From NCBI GenBank assembly GCA_021432635.1, contig MU270024.1, positions 868,001 through 932,000 of the forward strand: a DNA stretch of 64,000 nucleotides, given 5' to 3'. Positions 22,552-34,105 of this stretch are shown in pieces. The notes beneath the pieces were generated by a model, which did not search any database, was not told where the DNA came from, and saw nothing but the letters and a program-made list of their open reading frames with translations. How positions within the stretch are numbered: the stretch's first letter is position 1; each line of letters begins with the position of its first letter. Made by a program: the position numbers and the translations under genes. The stretch comes from Thozetella sp. PMI_491 (lineage: Eukaryota; Ascomycota; Sordariomycetes; Chaetosphaeriales; Chaetosphaeriaceae).

Positions 22552-25500
22552 TCACCTAGAGGGCGCATTCTCCCTTATATATCGATACACATCCCGGTAG
22601 CCAACAGTAGCCAACAGGTAGGCATCCGTTTTGCCAAACGTCGCCATCCCCGGTGCGACGCTCAGCAAGAATCTCGCACAAGCCCAGTGCTTGTTGGTCA
22701 AGGCCAACCACAGCGGGCTGGACCCCTTATCGGTTAGAACCCAAGGGTCGGCCTCCATGAGGCGCCTCCATCGGCGGTCTTCGAGCCTGTCGCTGAGGAG
22801 CACCTGTAGCGCCTCTAGGCTACCGGAACTGCAAGCTACGTGGATTGGCGCGCGCCCGGTGGAACTGCGCGCGTTGACGTCGGCACCGGCGAGGCGGAGA
22901 ACACGCATCACCCCCTTTGCGTTGACCAAGGCGGCTCGGTGCACCGATGTGTACACTCTATTCATATTGAACTGATCTGGGTCTGCGCCGGCCGCTAGAA
23001 GACGCTCCGCCGCCCACACCTGGTCGCCCTCGGCCGCCAAGAAGAGCGGCAGTAGCGTGAAGCCTTTTCCCTCGTGCAGGTGGAATTCTTCGCCGTTGGG
23101 GTCCGCGCCACGGCGTAGTAGCATGTCAAGGATCTGCGGCGCCTTTGGTTTCTGGGTCCGCAACGTGGTGTTCAGGTCCTTGCTCGTGAAACGATAGCCC
23201 GTCCCGAGGATCAGGTCGACCGCTTTGGCATCATCGGCTGTGATGGCCCAGTCGAGAATGTTCATCCGCCCTAACGTGCCCGGCCCCTCGGCCCACATAT
23301 CAGCGCCGGCCTTTTCAAGAATGGCAACCACCTCCCGGCTACCGGTCTCGTAAGCGAGGTGGATGGCGCAGAACTGGTGCTTGTCTCGCCTGTTTTGATC
23401 TGCGCCCCCGGCTAGAAGCGCCCTCGTGGCGGCTGCGTCGCCCTGGCCCGCGGCATGGGCCAGCGGCAGTCGTCCAGCCACGTTTGCCTCCTCCACATCC
23501 GACCCAAGAGCGATCAAGCGCGGGACCACCTGGGGCAAGTAGCGGATCGCCCAGTGGAGAACGGGCCCTTGCATATCGGGGGTTCTCTGCTGCGCAAAGT
23601 CGAAGTCCTCGACCGCGCCCAGCATGGCCTCGACGGCGGCCGCCTTTTTCTTACAAATTGCCCGGATCAAGGGCGTCCACCCCTGCTTGTCGCGCTTATT
23701 CATCAGCCCCGGTGCCGTGGATATTAAAAAGCGAATCATATCGCCGCCGTCTTCTCGCTCGACGGCAGCGATGTGAAGCGCATTCAGCTGCGCCGTGCTC
23801 GACGTATCCCAGATATCAGCGCCGTGCTTGAGGAGCGTCTGCACTTCGCGCACCCCGGCGCCCCCCACGGTCAGCAGCAGCGCCGTCCTCTCCCTTAATC
23901 TTTTTCCGACGATGGCGCCGTGCTCCAATAGCATCCGAATGGCGCCGTCGTGGTTGCGTTGAGCGGCATATACCAACGGAGTCCGTCCGGTTTTGTCAAG
24001 GATATCGACGTGGTCCGAATTACCCGCCACACGCGCCCTGGAGCAGTATTCGAGAATGTTCCCTAAGCACTGTTCATATCCGCATTGCGCGGCTAGATGG
24101 AGCGGGGAGAAATCGTGCTCCGTCGTTCCTATTCTGTGATTGGCTCCATTTTCTAGCAAATCGGAGACGGCCATCGGGTTGTTGGTGACGACGGCGTATA
24201 GCAGGGGTGTTTTCCCTTCGGTCGTGACAGCGTTGATGTCGGCGCCGAAACGCAGAAGAGATTCGATGATGGGTCTAGCCGAACCCGATAGCGGCTTCGG
24301 CGTGCTTTCTTTCATGGCCGCGAAGTGTAGAGGAGTCGCATTCTTTTGCCCGTTGGCGACATGGCGAGCATTAGCCCCCCTTTTGAGCAGGAGGTCGACC
24401 AGCTCGACCTGCTTCGAATATGCGGCACAGCACAGAGGCGTCTGATGGCCCTGTGTGGCTTCAATGTCCACCGGAACGCCTTCGTCCATCAGCATCTCGG
24501 CGGCAGCGACCTGGCCCCAGGTAGCTGCCCCATGTAGTGCCGTAAATCCACCCAGGGTGCGCCCCCCAGGATCAGCATCGGCAGCAAGAAGAGCAGCCAT
24601 AACAGCGACGTACCCACGCTGTGCTGCAGCGTGCAGTGGTGTGGAGCCAATGTCGGTCTGCCTCGGCGTGTTGACGTTGGCGCCGGCTTGGGCCAGCAGC
24701 TTGACCAGCCCGAGATTGTTGTTGTCGACTGCGACCAACAGGGCCGTAGAGCCGAATTTTGTCCGCTTTTCAATGTCGGCACCTTTTCCCAAGAGCAAGC
24801 GCACCGCTTGTTCCTGACCCTCAAACACGGCGAGGGTCAGCGGAGCCATGCCCCGTGTGCCGGAAAGACGATTCAGGTCCGCCCCCGCTTGTGCAAGCGT
24901 CTCAATCACGTCTAGCTTCCCGGCGCGGACGGCGTCGTGGATTGACGAGACGTCGGGTTGGTCTCCGCTTTCCTCCCAGCGCACGAGCTGTTCAATGACC
25001 AGCATTTTGTTGCTCTGGATGGCCAGAGTTGTTAGCGAGCAGCCTCGGTCCAGAGTTTTGTGTTTGAACAAAGCCGGGGCGCTAGACTGGGCCGAAGATA
25101 GCATCAACTCGACAACTGCAGCGCTGCCAGTCTCGGCGGCAACGTGGATGGGAAGATAACCCTTGTAATCAGCAGCCATTTGGCTGGCTCCGAGAGCCAA
25201 GAGAGCCGAGACAGCCTCCTGCCTGTCCAACGCCGCCGCCTCGTGAAGCGCAGTCCTCTTGTGATCGCTCGTTGCCAGATCCACGCTCGCTCCGAGCTCA
25301 ACCAGTGGCCTGATCATGGCTGTTAGGCTGTCGCGAGCACACACGTGCAGCGCAGAGAGCCCCTCCGAATTAAGAAGGTTCATGTCAACGCCGAGCTTTG
25401 CGAGCGCTCTGAGCAGATCGGGACGCTCTGAGAAAACGGCACGGTGGAGCAGCTGAGCGCCGTCGTCTTTCAACCCGCCGGCGTGCTCGTACAAGGTGCG

Positions 25501-28500
25501 AGACAGCGCCATGTTGTCGACCACCGCCGAATTTTCCAAGGCGTCTAGCATCTGATCTGTCGGCGCCGTGGCGGATCTGCCGCTACCGCCGACGGCCTCG
25601 AGGAGCATACCGACAACTTGATCGTGTCCGTGCCGGGTCGCCAGAGACAAAGCTGAGTCGCCAGAGCTTGTGACGGAATCGGGTGTGGCCCCGTGCTGGA
25701 GCAGAATTCGCACGGTACTCGCCTGTCCGGCCTCGGCGGCGAGCATAAGCGGTGTCGGCCCATCGGCGGACGCCTTCGCCATGTCCGGGTCGCATTTCTT
25801 GCGCAGGAGTGCTTCGGACACGCCGTCGAGCCCGTAATACGCAGACATGTGAAGGGCCGAAGGGAGCTCCACGAACATGTACTCCCAGCCGCCTGTCGAA
25901 GTTCGTTCGAGCGGTGCTCCACAGTCAATGAGAGCCAGTGCTGATGCAGATCTGCCTCGGCAAATAGCAGTCCGAAGCGGCGAGCCGTAACCGGCATTGC
26001 AAAGTGCCGATATATTTGCCCCCCTCTTGACGAGTTTCTTGATCATGGGCACGTTGCCGGCTAGAACCGCTAGATGCAGAGGGAAGTAAACGGCGGCATC
26101 ATCGTCGGAGTTGAGAGCGGAGGGTTTCGCATCGATTAGCAAGTCTGATATTGCCAGCGTGTTGTCGTTCGCTGGGCGTAGACACACAAGATCTAATGCC
26201 GAAAAGCCCGCCTCGGAACGTAGGTCAACAACAGCCTCATTCTTGAGAAGAAGCTGCACGATTGCATTTTGTTCGGCCCAAACCGCAACATGCAATGGAC
26301 CGGCGCCTGCTTTTCGGAACGGCTCCTCCATGTCTTCGCCGAGAAGGATGGCGGTCTCCGTTTCAGCATCGAACGCTCCACTCAATAGACGACAGTGCGC
26401 CTGCTCTGGGTATACCTCAAGTATTGCCCGGGCCGACGCGACAAGGCCCCTCTGTGCCGCGATGAACAAGGGTGTAGTCCCGTCTGGCGTACCCAAGGTT
26501 AACCCCTTCTCTTTAGGAAAGCGTGGCTGCGAGGCCAATTTGGCTAGCTCGAGGAAGAACGTCTCGTCGCCGGCGCTGGTCCCTTCAAGGGCGTAGTGGA
26601 ACACATTCTTGCCCTTATTATCGACCTGCGACAGCAGAAGTCCATCGAGGTCTGTCAGGGCTCTGACTGCATCCATATCCTGCTTAACTGCTGCCAAAGA
26701 GATTGGAGACATCCAAGTGGCGTCCATCCATCGGAGGTGAGCAGTGGACTTTGGGATGATGGCCCTGTACACGTCCTTGTTCCCTGAATCGATGGCTTGG
26801 TGCATGGCGGTCCGCCCAAGAAAGTCCAGGTGGCCGTACTGCGCGGCACCAAACATGTGCAACGACGCCACACCCTCTGCTGAGCCTTGGTCCGCTGCAT
26901 AGTGCAGAATTGACCGACCCTGTTCATCGCACCCGAAGTTCATCGGTTGCCCAATGTTCTTCACATGCTTCAGAAGTCGGAGCAGCAAATCAGGGTTCTT
27001 GATCCGAGCCGCATAGTGCAGGGTGGTGGATCCGTCGTTGTGTACCTGGATCGGATTTGCTCCGTATTCGAGCAGGAGATCAATTGCCTCCGGCGTCGGA
27101 GGAGGAATGCGTTCGAGCACCAGAGACAGTGGCGTCTTGCCTTCCCCAATGGTCGCTTTGTTTGGGTCGAAACCGTGGTCTAGCAGTATCCGCATTGCTC
27201 CCAGATCCCCCCTCGCCGATGCTGAGTGAAGGGGACCATGTCTGTTCGGGAACTCTCTGGCCAAGTCACCAAAAATAGCCTTCATCCGCTGCCATTCCCG
27301 CGTCTTGGGGTCTGATTCCGGAATCTGTATTGGCATCGACACCGCGCCCGATTTGGGGCGTTCTTTGGGCGCCATGGAGCGAATCTTCCCGAGGAATTTC
27401 TTCCTGAGTCCGGATTTCTCTGCTTCGGCCAGCGGCTGGTTCAACGACCCAGTTTCCGGCGGCTCTGCTGTAACGATAGACGACGGAACCTCGACTGGGC
27501 CATGTGTCTTTGCAATCACGTCCAGCAGGATTTGCATCGCCGCCGTTTGCCCGTGAGAGGAGGCAAGATGGAGCGCCCGGTAGCATGTTCGGTCCGGCAG
27601 AGGAGCCGGCACCGCGAGCTCTACTAGATAGCTGACCACTCCGTTCAGCCCGTTCATAGCCGCGATATCTAGGAGACCGAAGCCATCGCCATCGCAAATC
27701 TGCAAATCGGCTCCCTTTTCTACCAGCGTCATAATGCAGGGAAAGTGCTCTTTCTTGACCGCCTCGTGTATCGGTGCTGATCCCACTCGGTTTCTACTGT
27801 TCAGGTCCATCCGGGAAAATCCGCATAATGCGCCGAGCGAATCATGCAGTCCTTTTCGGGCGGCCAAGTGCAAAAGAGTATCTTTATCATGATTGACTGG
27901 ACCAAATAGGCAGCTGTTTCCGGCATCTCGGAGTAGTACCAGCAATAGCGAGATGTCCTGGGACTCGACGGCATGTATTCCACGCTCTAGGACTTTCTGG
28001 CGCTCCGTTCTGCGTTAGAAAATATTCAGACTTCGCATATTTAAACAGATATCTTGCTTACTTCTTCTTGGGTGTTTCCACCTGCGCCATACGACCTCAG
28101 TGTGTTCACAAAGGATGCTCCATTCGGAACCATCGTTCCTGCCAGATCCATAGCTGTCTGGCCCTGCGCATCAACAAGGTCTAGAATTCCCGAGTGCTTG
28201 CCGACAGACTCGGCGAAGAGTTTGATCGAAGGCTCCATATCCGGAAAGTGTGTAATATTCTGCGGGCCTAGCTTCAAAACGAAGTGTAGAAACGACTCCT
28301 GGGCCGCGCTGGTCGCTGAGAGGTCTGCTCCATTCGCAACGAGAAATTGAAAGGTCGCGAGGCTCCCCTTGATTGCCGTGCAGTGGAGTGGAGTCAGGCC
28401 ATCTGCTTGGGTAGGCTTATTGATGTCCACGCCGGACGAAATGAAGAACGTGAGAGCGGCGATGGTATGGTGAAGACAGGCCAGATGGATGGGCTCGAGC

Positions 28501-30684
28501 GAGGTAAACTGAGCCTCGAGAGGCCCGAGATGGCTCCTTTTCCGTATTAATGCCTGCACCAAATTCTGAACGACTTCCTCTTGGCCCGGGTCGCGGTTTT
28601 CTCTTGCCGATTTGACAAGCTCAGAAGCGATGGACATGACTTCCGTAGTACTGCATGGAACTTCACCGTCAGGAGCACAGAATAGAAATCTCTGCGCTAT
28701 CTCCTCAAACGCCAAAAGCAAGAGTCTTTGTCTGCGTTCTGGGGTCAACATGTCATCTGTTCTTGTATTTTGGGCTCTCCGACTGAGGAAATACGACCGC
28801 GAAGGCGGATTATCGAATGGCTGCGGATCAAGCTTGCAGATTTCGTCCAAAGATGGCAGCGGCGAAACTTGTGTCTTCTGGCCCGTCGCCCGGTCAATGA
28901 ACATAGCCGCTCCCATCGCGGAGGCCGTTTCTCTGTGGAGAGTGTTATCAACCGGCTATGCCATGTTGCTCTTCAAGCTGCAGTAGAAAGTACACTCACC
29001 CGTTCGCCATCCGCAGAATTGTTACCCTATCTCGGAGCCCGCTGTCTGCGATAGATTGTTCAACAAACTTGCTAAGATAAGGGTTCTCGCTCAGGGCGCC
29101 GCTTATCAGAATTTTGACTTTTTGGGTGGGCGCCGACTTCTCTATGTGTTTTTGCAAAGCCTGATATACGCTGAGCGAGATGGGTTTGAGGATTGTGTCC
29201 CTAATCACGCGATCATCGATTGTTATTTCGTTCTTGAACGTTTTGACGCCATCTTTCATGGACTCGCCAAATTCCCACGGGACTAGAATGCGTCAAACTC
29301 TGCTCGTCCTGTGCTTGGGATTACTATCGAGGTCAATCATACCTCTAAACTTATGGCTTTTCGACCCATCTAGTCTCGGTAACCCCTGCGTTGTTACGTT
29401 CAGACGGGCTGGCGTTTGACCTGGGGCTTTCCGTGGCACTGCTCACCTTGATGAAGGCCTCTACTAGCTGATCTATTTGCGAGGAAACATCGGCTGCAGG
29501 TTGGTCCAGCACGGCACTGTGGGCAAGGACGGCAGACTCTACAACCTCTCGGAGCGCAAACCCGACGTCAGCTACCCCGAATGGATGGACCGAGCTCCCG
29601 ACGGCACGGCATACAACCTCTGGTGATGTGGCCGAAATGACGTAGTTTGAAACAGTCTGTAACGAAGGGAGCTGTTAGCACACTCATCAGATGGAAACAC
29701 CAAGCATCACCCTGGAAACTTTCCATCCACGAATAATCAATCTCGCAGTGTATCAGTGCATCGTCAACTTCTAGCGTGTGGCGTTTCGATTTTCTCAGAT
29801 GGTATACCAGGCAGGCTGTGGACGAGGAGATCACCGTGGCATCATGCCCCGAGCTGGCTCCGACAAGCTGAGCAAATTCTTCGCAGAACGCTCTGGGCAT
29901 CCACGAGGGAGTCGTTATGCATAAGTGGAACTTGTGATTTCGCACTATATCTGCAGGATCGAACGGGGCATTCGTCAGCTGTGGTGGCCCGTCTTTTGTG
30001 CACCGGGAATATTCGCTGAGGTGACAGCGAGGGCTGACCTTTGCCAAACGCTGTCGCCACAGTATCGGTGAGATGCTGCTTGAGGAGAGCCAAGAATTCG
30101 AATAATGCGCCCCAGACAAATGCCGACGGGAGTGGCTTCCCGATATCCGCGTTGAGACTTCCTTCGCGTTGCTGTATCGCAGAAGCCAATGTTTTGAGGA
30201 GTATGTTCTCTCTCCCCTCCTCCTCGTGCCATTGGCGAGCCGTTTTGCTTGTGCACCGTCAGCCGATCCAATAAATGAAGCAGAGGTGCGTACATGGATT
30301 GGCGTTTACATCAAAATAAAATCTTGCGTCAGATTGCCGCGAGGACAAAAGTGACCCCAATCTTTGATGGAAGCGTACGGCTCGAGATGCTCGCTTTTGT
30401 AGACTACCTGGCTGTGACATTGTGAGCTTGGGGCCGCATTCGCCCTGCCTCTGGATATTTACAACGGAATTGTCAGGCTCTTCACATCAGGGGAGCCAGG
30501 CCACGCCGAGAGAGGAGTCGGATGCTGGTTCTGCAGAGGGTGTTGTTAGTTTTTAGTCTAGGTCTCTGCAGAAGATAGGAGGGAAGCTTGCTACCTTCCC
30601 CTGCAACAGGAACGACGCAGATACTGTGCGGCTCCCGAGAGATACTCCCACCGCAATGAAAGTCCTACCCTGAAAGCCGTCCAT
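22552..30684 (-). CDS. Giant degenerate-Hsp70 and ankyrin-repeat fusion protein
   Basis: A nine-exon model gives about 2,500 residues: 30684-30595, 30530-30463, 30411-30310, 30247-30039, 29992-29711, 29656-29398, 29282-29000, 28932-28062 and 27996-22552. The first ~450 residues follow the order of an Hsp70-like ATPase, but each ATP motif is degenerate. Phosphate-1 reads VGVSLGSRTVSA where DxGTT is expected. Phosphate-2 reads IHCEIDYSW where DAGGGT is expected. The adenosine loop reads ILISGALSENPYL where VGGFG is expected. Exons 8-9 hold dozens of ~33-residue ankyrin repeats (TPLHxAA, LLxxGADxN). The junction near 29711/29656 does not close in frame with GT-AG, so that boundary is uncertain. 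Probably a cytosolic scaffold or recognition protein. It is head-to-head with an intact Hsp70-like gene. Confidence 0.82.
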
Positions 30685-31179
30685 ATCTGCACTGTGATGG
30701 TCGTCTGTCACTCGACATCGAGACCTGTAGGACGACAAGTTCCGGAAAACATCTGCCAAGTTAATCTACAATTGGGCCGCACATGCATGGTCGCAATGGG
30801 CGCCCGTGGCATTTCTACACCACCACTAGGCTCCCCCCATTAGTCAACCAGGTGGGTACGCTAATATTCAGCCACGGAAACAAAAGGTTTCAGCTCGTCA
30901 TGCCGCGGGACACTTGGAGCGCCAGGGCTAATCACGCTGACGAGCTCCCAACCAATCCCGACGTCAATCAAAGCGGCCACTGGTACGCCTGGCATAGTGG
31001 CTGGGTTTGAGAGATTTAGCTCCAGTGGAGGGGCCTAACTAGGCTTTTTGGGCTCTTCGCCATAGTTCAAAATGCGGTCGGGCGGGAGGAACGCCAAAGT
31101 GAATCTCCAGATCAGGTAGCTACATACGTCCGCTGACAAACATCACGTCTTGGGCGCAGAGGTCGCATATTGTTTGCAA
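30685..31179. promoter_or_regulatory. Bidirectional promoter between the two Hsp70-like genes
   Basis: 495 bases separate the ATG of the giant protein (30684, leftward) and the ATG of the intact Hsp70-like protein (31180, rightward). Head-to-head layout allows co-regulation. I saw no clear heat-shock element array. Confidence 0.5.
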
Positions 31180-33559
31180 ATGGCTGGAGGAAAAATTATC
31201 GTGCGCGCTACAATGTCCTCCTCCGAGTCTTCGTCTAACTATCGCACAGGTTGCCGTAGACTTCGGGACGACGTTTTCTGGGGTAGCGTATGCGTTCGTC
31301 GAGGACGGCCAGGACGTAAGTTCCATTCTATACCACTCCTCTGACACCCACGGGAAGAACAATAGCGGCCTGATTTCTTGCTGACCAGGTATCATAGCCC
31401 AGAGATGTCCAAGTCGAGCTAGTTGAGGACTTTTGGCCCGGGGCCGGAAACCAAAGCTCCCCGAAAGTTCCCAGGTAAGGATATATCATCCCACAGCCGA
31501 ATTGCATTCAAGTTTGCACCTTACATCTAACAAATAGCGGCCGCCGCGGCTCCCTTTGCACAGTGTCTTCAAGTTTGACAAATCCGCTCCCGGCGGGTTC
31601 AAATGGGGATTTCAGCTTGAGGATGACCCTGATCGCATCTGCTACTCCAAGCTGTATATGGACCCGTCCCAGATCGAGGCAGCAAAGGCTCTTGCGCAGT
31701 TCTCCACGAGGCTTGGGAAGCTGCCGCCCAATAAGAAACCCACCGACGGGATAACCTGCTTCCTGGCGTCCGTACGCGCAGTGGCGCTGGACCGCATGGC
31801 CAGCGACTGGGGCCAGGATTTTGTCGATGACACGCCAATAGAATATATCTTAACAGTCCCGGCGGTGTGGTCGGATAAGGCCAAGTCCGATACGCTCTTC
31901 TGTGCGTCTCAGGCTGGTTTCGGCGATGCGAGCAACATCCGTCTCATTACCGAGCCAGAAGCCGCCGCCGTGTGGACGTTCCATCAGCTCCCAGATGTGA
32001 TGGTAAAAAAAGATGACATCTTCATTACCGTCGATGCTGGCGGCGGTACCGTGGATCTGACCACCTACCAAGTGGCCGCGACGAGTCCGGTCCTGAGCGT
32101 CGATGAAGTGACCGAAGGAGGCGGCGGTTTGTGCGGATCAGCCTATCTCAACCGGCGTTTTGAAGAGCTCATAAAGACAAAGATAAGCAAGCAGCTGGAG
32201 ACGCTATCCAAGAAAGAATACGGAGATGCCCTAGACGAGGTTGGTAGCCCTAGCTCTCCCATTCTCGAGTCGGTCGGCTATGGATCCGCTGACGCTTTTC
32301 TTGTTAGATCCAGAGAGCATTCAACGATGACATCAAACCTGACTTTGGCACGACGGATGAGGTTGGAAAAACATATTTCGTTCCAGGAAAGTAAAGCAAC
32401 CGATTAACACACGCTCTCCGTATCGTGCAGCCGGGTACAGAACTAACATGTTCTCCAGTGCCACCAATTGTTGCCGACAATGCAGAAGCAGGCATCCAAG
32501 ATGGCCGGTGTACCATCACAACAGAAGAGATGAAGACCGTCTTTGATGCCGTAATACGCAACATTCTGGGCCTCATCACGGACCAGGTTGAGAAGGTCGA
32601 GGAGTCTCACGGCGATAAAGAAATATCAGCCATCCTGCTCGTCGGCGGCTTCGGCAGCAGTGGTTATCTGCGCCAGCAGATCGAAGAACATTTCGATGGC
32701 AGTGCGATGCCCAAGATCAACGTCATCCAACCAGTCCATGCGTGGTCCGCCGTTACGCGTGGGGCCATGCTAAGGGGCATCCAGGGCAACATTGTCGAGA
32801 AGAGAATCATCAGAGCTGCCTATGGGATTGCGGCACGGGTAGTGTGGGATCCAGCAGTTCATGAATCTGACAAGTACAAGAGGGCTGCGCAAAGTCTCAA
32901 GTATGTCACCCCCGCTTTCTACAAGGATCAGCTCCTAGCAACAGCGAAGCTTACCTAGCCCGTCGTAACAGAATCTGGGATGACCTTGAACAGAAATGGA
33001 AGTGCTCCGACTCGATGGAGTGGTATGTGAAGAAGGTCGGGGTCGCTTAAAATCCATCGCAGACAATAACATGATCTAACACTCCGACAGGGCGAGAGCT
33101 TCACCAAGGAAAAGGTGGTAAAGGTTTCATTCTACCGGAACCTCTCTAGTTTGGACAACCTCGTCTTTAAGACATCCATGATCACCTGGGCCGGAAACGG
33201 CGAGATTCCACTCTTCAAGAACAACGGTATATGCTGATGCCATCCCCCATGGCCGCCGTCAATGTGGAAAAAGGCAATATCTAACCTTCCAAAAGACTGC
33301 AGAATCGTGGCCACTCTCTCGGCTGACCTCTCGGCGGTTTCCAAGGACGAGTTCAAGCTCGTTACTTCGGCGAACGGGGACTACTATCGCGTCGACTACG
33401 ACATTGAAATGACGTTTGAAGCGGCAATTTCGTTTCGACTTGTATTCAATAGTACGCAATGACCCTAGGAGCCCACGTTCAGTCCCTTGCTAATATTGTT
33501 GAATCCTGCTTCTAGGCAGCATCATAGGGGGCCTCACGGTAGACTACGGCAAGCGCTGA
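31180..33559 (+). CDS. Hsp70-like ATPase with intact nucleotide motifs
   Basis: Actin-like ATPase related to the HSPA12-type Hsp70-like proteins abundant in filamentous fungi, about 585-590 residues. Ten exons are modelled: 31180-31200, 31250-31315, 31398-31474, 31564-32239, 32308-32390, 32459-32900, 32972-33035, 33091-33226, 33296-33451 and 33516-33559. Splicing a 49-bp first intron gives KIIVAVDFGTTFSGVAY (phosphate 1). FITVDAGGGTVDLTTY is phosphate 2, and ILLVGGFGSSGYL is the adenosine loop. All three are canonical. The exon 5/6 junction (32390/32459) is out by one base with GT-AG, so its border is uncertain; GTT donors at 32361 or 32379 with an AG at 32429-32430 would keep frame. There is no Hsp70-type C-terminal lid or EEVD. 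Likely a nucleotide-driven switch rather than a general chaperone. Confidence 0.87.
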
Positions 33560-34105
33560 TCGCACAGCAAACGCTTTAGAAGTTGAAATAGACAGAAAAG
33601 TTAGAGCGCGTGCTTCGGTCCGCAAGTATCAACTATCTCGAAAGTCGCGATTTCTATGATAATTCTTTTTGTGAGGCCATTCCGAACACATGCACAGAAA
33701 TGCCTCCTCGACACAGCGCCAGACGACCGACAGAACTGGGAAAGCCATGGCGTGGCGGTCTCCGAAGCCGATAGCTGAGGCGCCACTTCAGCTCTATTTG
33801 ACGCTAATGACTTGCCAAGTCTCTGTCCGCCTTGGGGCGCAATGCGCTAGTAACGCCAGCAAAAGGTCTCTTAGAGCCTAGACCCTTCCTAGGCCTGCCA
33901 CCGCATAAAGTCATGCGTCGACTTTTCTCTCTGGTCGCGCTAGGCGAGGCTTTGTTTATTATCCACTTCGTCTGTTCTGCCGCCCTTTCTTGATTGGCTG
34001 ATGCGTTGCTTATGTAGGAGGGTGGCTTGGCGAGCTGATTCGGACTGTAGACTGCCACGCTGCGTAGAGAGCAACACCTATAGTCCACCGAGAAGCAAGC
34101 GTTTC
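33560..34105. promoter_or_regulatory. Intergenic, upstream of the AAA+ gene
   Basis: 546 bases between two rightward genes. No coding frame is supported. It should contain the AAA+ promoter. Confidence 0.45.

Noticed and set aside
24455-24998. Long plus-strand frames opposite the giant ankyrin gene
   Set aside because: They are antisense shadows of GC-rich ankyrin repeats, and the minus-strand repeats clearly explain the sequence.
29568-30295. Separate small leftward genes between 29.5 and 30.3 kb
   Set aside because: Their frames join by introns into one Hsp70-like order that continues into the ankyrin exons, so they are exons of the giant gene.
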